From positions 1 through 44,420 of the forward strand of contig UQTR01000007.1 of NCBI GenBank assembly GCA_900544065.1: 44,420 nt of DNA, written 5' to 3'. Every line of letters starts with the position of its first letter. Positions within the stretch are counted from its first letter, which is position 1. Position numbers and translations under genes: made by a program. This document shows, piece by piece, positions 41,631 to 44,420 of this stretch. The notes below the pieces were generated by a model, which did not search any database, was not told the origin of the DNA, and saw nothing but the letters and a program-made list of their open reading frames with translations. The DNA is from an uncultured Collinsella sp. Its GTDB lineage: Bacteria; Actinomycetota; Coriobacteriia; Coriobacteriales; Coriobacteriaceae.

Positions 41631-41649
41631 TATAGTGAACGTTCACCTA
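41631..41649. promoter_or_regulatory. Operator 2 overlapping the -10 box of uxaC
   Basis: TAGTGAACGTTCACCTA shares the 12-bp core GTGAACGTTCAC with operator 1. TATAGT (41631-41636) is the likely -10 box, so repressor binding would block transcription. Confidence 0.7.
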
Positions 41650-41700
41650 GAGGATAACGGGCGCACGGTGCACCCGCTCCGCCAACAGAGGGGTTGTTTG

Positions 41701-43128
41701 ATGAAAAACTTCATGGACGATCAGGATTTCCTGCTGAGCACTAAGACCGGCGAGGATCTGTTCCACAACTTTGCCGAGGGCATGCCCATCGTCGACTACC
41801 ACTGCCATATCTCTCCCAAGGAGATCTGGGACGACAAGCGCTTCGAGAACATCACCGAGGTCTGGCTGGGCGGCGACCATTACAAGTGGCGCCTGATGCG
41901 CGCCAACGGCGTCGACGAGCGCTTCATCACCGGCGATGCCCCTGCTCGTGAGAAGTTCCAGAAGTGGGCCGAGACCCTGGGTCGTTGCGTGGGCAACCCT
42001 GTCTTTGAGTGGAGCCACCTGGAGCTCAAGCGCTTCTTTGGCTACGAGGGCGTCCTTAACGGCAATACCGCCCAGGAGGTCTGGGACCTCGCCAACGCTA
42101 AGCTCGCCGAGGCCAGCTTCACCTGCCGCAACCTGATCAAGCAGTCCAACGTCCGCATGATCTGCACCACCGACGACCCCGCCGACAGCTTTGAGTGGCA
42201 CAAGAAGATTGCCGCCGACGAGAGCTTTGACGTCCAGATCGTCCCGGCCATGCGTCCCGATGCTGCCCTGCGCATCGAGCGCGGTCAGGAGTTCGCCGAC
42301 TACTGCAAGCATCTCTCCGAGGTCGCCGGCGTTGAGGTCAACGACTTCGAGGGCATGAAGGCCGCCATCTCCAAGCGCTACGACGTCGCCCACGAGCTGG
42401 GCTGCCGCGCTTCCGACCACGCGCTCGACTACGTTATGTATGTCCCGGCTTCTGCCGACGAGATCGAGGCCATCTTTGCCAAGGGCCTGGCCGCCGAGCC
42501 GCTCACCGAGGAAGAGGTCCTCAAGTACAAGACCGCCTTTATGCAGTTTGTCGCCGGCGAGTATGTCCGTCTGGGCTGGGCCATGCAGCTGCACTTTGGC
42601 TGCAAGCGCGACAACAACCGCGCCATGTTCGCCAAGCTCGGCCCCGATACCGGCTACGACTGCATCTCCAACTACACGCCGTCCGACCAGCTCGCCGATT
42701 TCCTCAACTCCATCCAGGAGACCTGCGGCCTGCCCAAGACCATCCTGTACAGCCTGAATCCCATCGATAACACGATGATCGACACCGTCATGGGCTGCTT
42801 CCAGGAGGCCCCGACCGCCGGTAAGATCCAGAACGGTTCCGCCTGGTGGTTCAACGACAACGAGGTCGGCATGCGCGAGCAGCTCACGGCCCTTGCCAAC
42901 GAGGGCGTTCTGGGCAACTTTGTCGGCATGCTCACCGACTCCCGTTCTTTCCTGTCCTACCCGCGCCACGAGTACTTCCGCCGCGTGCTGTGCAGCGTGA
43001 TTGGCGAGTGGGTCGAGCAGGGCAAGTACCCGGCCGACATGGAGCTGCTGGGCACCATCGTGCGCGACATCAGCTACAACAACTCCGTCCGCTACTTCGG
43101 TTTTGACCTGGACACCGTCGAGGCTTAA
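41701..43128 (+). CDS. uxaC: Glucuronate isomerase
   Basis: 475 residues. Converts D-glucuronate to D-fructuronate and D-galacturonate to D-tagaturonate, the first step of hexuronate breakdown. The amidohydrolase-like fold shows in the metal motif VDYHCHISPKEIWDD near residue 30 and in the RLGWAMQLHFG and SRSFLSYPRHEYFRR stretches conserved in UxaC. GAGGGG lies seven bases before the ATG. First gene after the double operator; uxaB follows after 95 bases. Confidence 0.96.
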   Translation: MKNFMDDQDFLLSTKTGEDLFHNFAEGMPIVDYHCHISPKEIWDDKRFENITEVWLGGDHYKWRLMRANGVDERFITGDAPAREKFQKWAETLGRCVGNPVFEWSHLELKRFFGYEGVLNGNTAQEVWDLANAKLAEASFTCRNLIKQSNVRMICTTDDPADSFEWHKKIAADESFDVQIVPAMRPDAALRIERGQEFADYCKHLSEVAGVEVNDFEGMKAAISKRYDVAHELGCRASDHALDYVMYVPASADEIEAIFAKGLAAEPLTEEEVLKYKTAFMQFVAGEYVRLGWAMQLHFGCKRDNNRAMFAKLGPDTGYDCISNYTPSDQLADFLNSIQETCGLPKTILYSLNPIDNTMIDTVMGCFQEAPTAGKIQNGSAWWFNDNEVGMREQLTALANEGVLGNFVGMLTDSRSFLSYPRHEYFRRVLCSVIGEWVEQGKYPADMELLGTIVRDISYNNSVRYFGFDLDTVEA

Positions 43129-43223
43129 GTCCGCACCGAATCATATTGAACCCCGGGGCGCCGTCGCCACACGCGGCGCCCCGGCAAGCTTGCACGCTAA
43201 CAAACGCCTAAGGAGAAACATAG

Positions 43224-44391
43224 ATGGAGAACATCAGCTACGAGACGCTCGAGAAGATCGGCTACAAGGGCTATCTGCTGCCCAAGGACGCTCCCGAGAA
43301 GGTTCTACAGTTTGGCGAGGGCAATTTCCTGCGCGCCTTCGTCGACCGTTTCTTTGACATGGGCAACGAGGCCACCGGCTGGAACGGCAAGGTTGTCATG
43401 GTGCAGCCCATCAGCGGCGCCTTTGGCTTTGCCGATGGCATCAATGCTCAGGACGACCTGTACACCGTGCTGGTGCGCGGCAAGGAGAACGGCAATACGG
43501 TTGACGAGTCCCGCGTGATCAGCGCCTGCAGCCGCTGCCTCAACCCGTATCGCGAGGACGACTATCGCGCCATGATGGAGGTCGCCGTCTCCGACAGCCT
43601 GGAGATCATCGTCTCCAACACCACCGAGGCCGGTATCGCCTACGACCCGTCCTGCAAGGCCGACGACATGCCGCCCGCGAGCTTCCCTGCCAAGCTTGCC
43701 CAGGTCCTTCACGCCCGCTGGGCCGCCGGCAAGCCGGGCGTCATCGTGCTCGCCTGCGAGCTCATCGATCACAACGGTGAGGAGCTGCTGCGCATCATGA
43801 ACCAGTACGTGAGCGACTGGGGCTGGGAGGACGAGTTTGCGCAGTGGATGGCCAACGACTGCACCGTCTGCACCACGCTCGTCGACACTATCGTCCCCGG
43901 CCGCATCCGGGACCCCAAGGAGGCCGCTGCCGTGGCCGAGCGCCTGGGCTACGAGGATCCCTTCCTGGCCGTGCGCGAGCCCTTCCAGATGTGGGGTATC
44001 CAGGGCGACGAGTCGCTTGCCGAGAAGCTTCCCTTCGTAAAGGCCGGCCTGCCGGGCGTCTTTGTTACCCCCGATGTCACGCCGTACAAGAAGCGCAAAG
44101 TCCGCATCCTCAACGGTGCCCATACCGCCTTTGTTCCGGGCTCTTGGGTTGCCGGCTTTGATATCGTGCGCGACTGCATGCATGACGAGACTGTTCGCGG
44201 CTTCATGAACACCATGCTCTACGACGAGGTCATCCCGACGCTTGCCGCCGACCTGGACGTCGAGGACTGCAAGGCCTTTGCTGCCGCCGTCGAGAACCGC
44301 TTCGACAACCCGTTTATCGACCACGCGCTGCTCTCCATTTGCCTCAACTCCACCGCCAAATGGCGTGCTCGCGACCTGCCCACGCTCAAGG
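43224..44391 (+). CDS. uxaB: Tagaturonate reductase (altronate oxidoreductase), 3' end missing
   Basis: About 389 residues of a roughly 480-residue member of the mannitol dehydrogenase family; reduces tagaturonate to altronate with NADH. UxaB-specific stretches include LQFGEGNFLRAFVDRFFD, SNTTEAGIAYD, ACELIDHNGEELL, CTTLVDTIVPGR and RKVRILNGAHTAFVPGSW. AAGGAGA precedes the ATG. The reading frame continues through the adapter to 44420, but those last codons (VSYTHLTLP) are artefact. Confidence 0.93.
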
Positions 44392-44420
44392 CTGTCTCTT
44401 ATACACATCTGACGCTGCCG
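44392..44420. other. Nextera transposase adapter (sequencing artefact)
   Basis: CTGTCTCTTATACACATCT is the Tn5 mosaic end; the following GACGCTGCCG continues the Nextera read-2 adapter. The contig's real sequence ends at about 44391. Confidence 0.96.

Overview
This is a GC-rich window (about 60% GC by eye) from a bacterial chromosome. Gene content points to an actinomycete-lineage gut anaerobe of the class Coriobacteriia, most likely Collinsella or a close relative. That placement is inferred from codon use, protein style and the hairpin-rich intergenic regions, because there is no rRNA here to prove it. The last 29 bases are a Nextera (Tn5 mosaic end) adapter, so the right edge is a contig end and not biology.

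Layout. 1-3300: two copies of a tRNA-tail repeat (a 190/191 bp unit) flank a large TPR-like protein of unknown function and a tRNA-Ser(GCU). 3318-6816: a secreted D-Ala-D-Ala carboxypeptidase faces away from a VanR/VanS-like two-component system. 6920-10016: a lone pstB is followed by a PhoB/PhoR-like pair (phosphate sensing). 10212-12276: a Wzz / tyrosine kinase / PHP tyrosine phosphatase trio that controls polysaccharide chain length. 12316-15043: a GNAT acetyltransferase, then htpG, which has a terminator hairpin in its leader. 15044-15484: a palindrome-rich gap. 15485-20491: two tandem YhgE/Pip membrane proteins. 20692-23659: an EamA exporter, an M20 amidohydrolase and an internally deleted MFS transporter. 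23822-28206: hisS and ppc.

28671-33266 is a lactate racemase (lar) locus. larA and an aquaporin-type channel (larD-like) run rightward; larB, larC and a TetR regulator run leftward. LarA keeps all nickel-pincer residues, but LarC ends before its C-terminal domain and no larE is present. 33381-36452: serB (leftward), aspS, and an HPr-like protein with Asp at position 46. 36685-40016: a ferrous-iron feoA-feoA-feoB cluster with a FeoB-associated Cys-rich protein and two TTAG...CTAA palindromes. 40161-end: a LacI regulator, two matching 12-bp-core operators, uxaC and a truncated uxaB (hexuronate catabolism).

The most unusual signal is in the gaps between genes. Several intergenic regions carry composite palindromes in which long outer inverted arms (23-29 bp) enclose an inner terminator-like hairpin. 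Two of them (28228-28354 and 30754-30878) share a nearly identical core but have unrelated arms of exactly 29 bp each. The tRNA-tail repeats are a second family; their two copies show compensatory base changes in a conserved hairpin.
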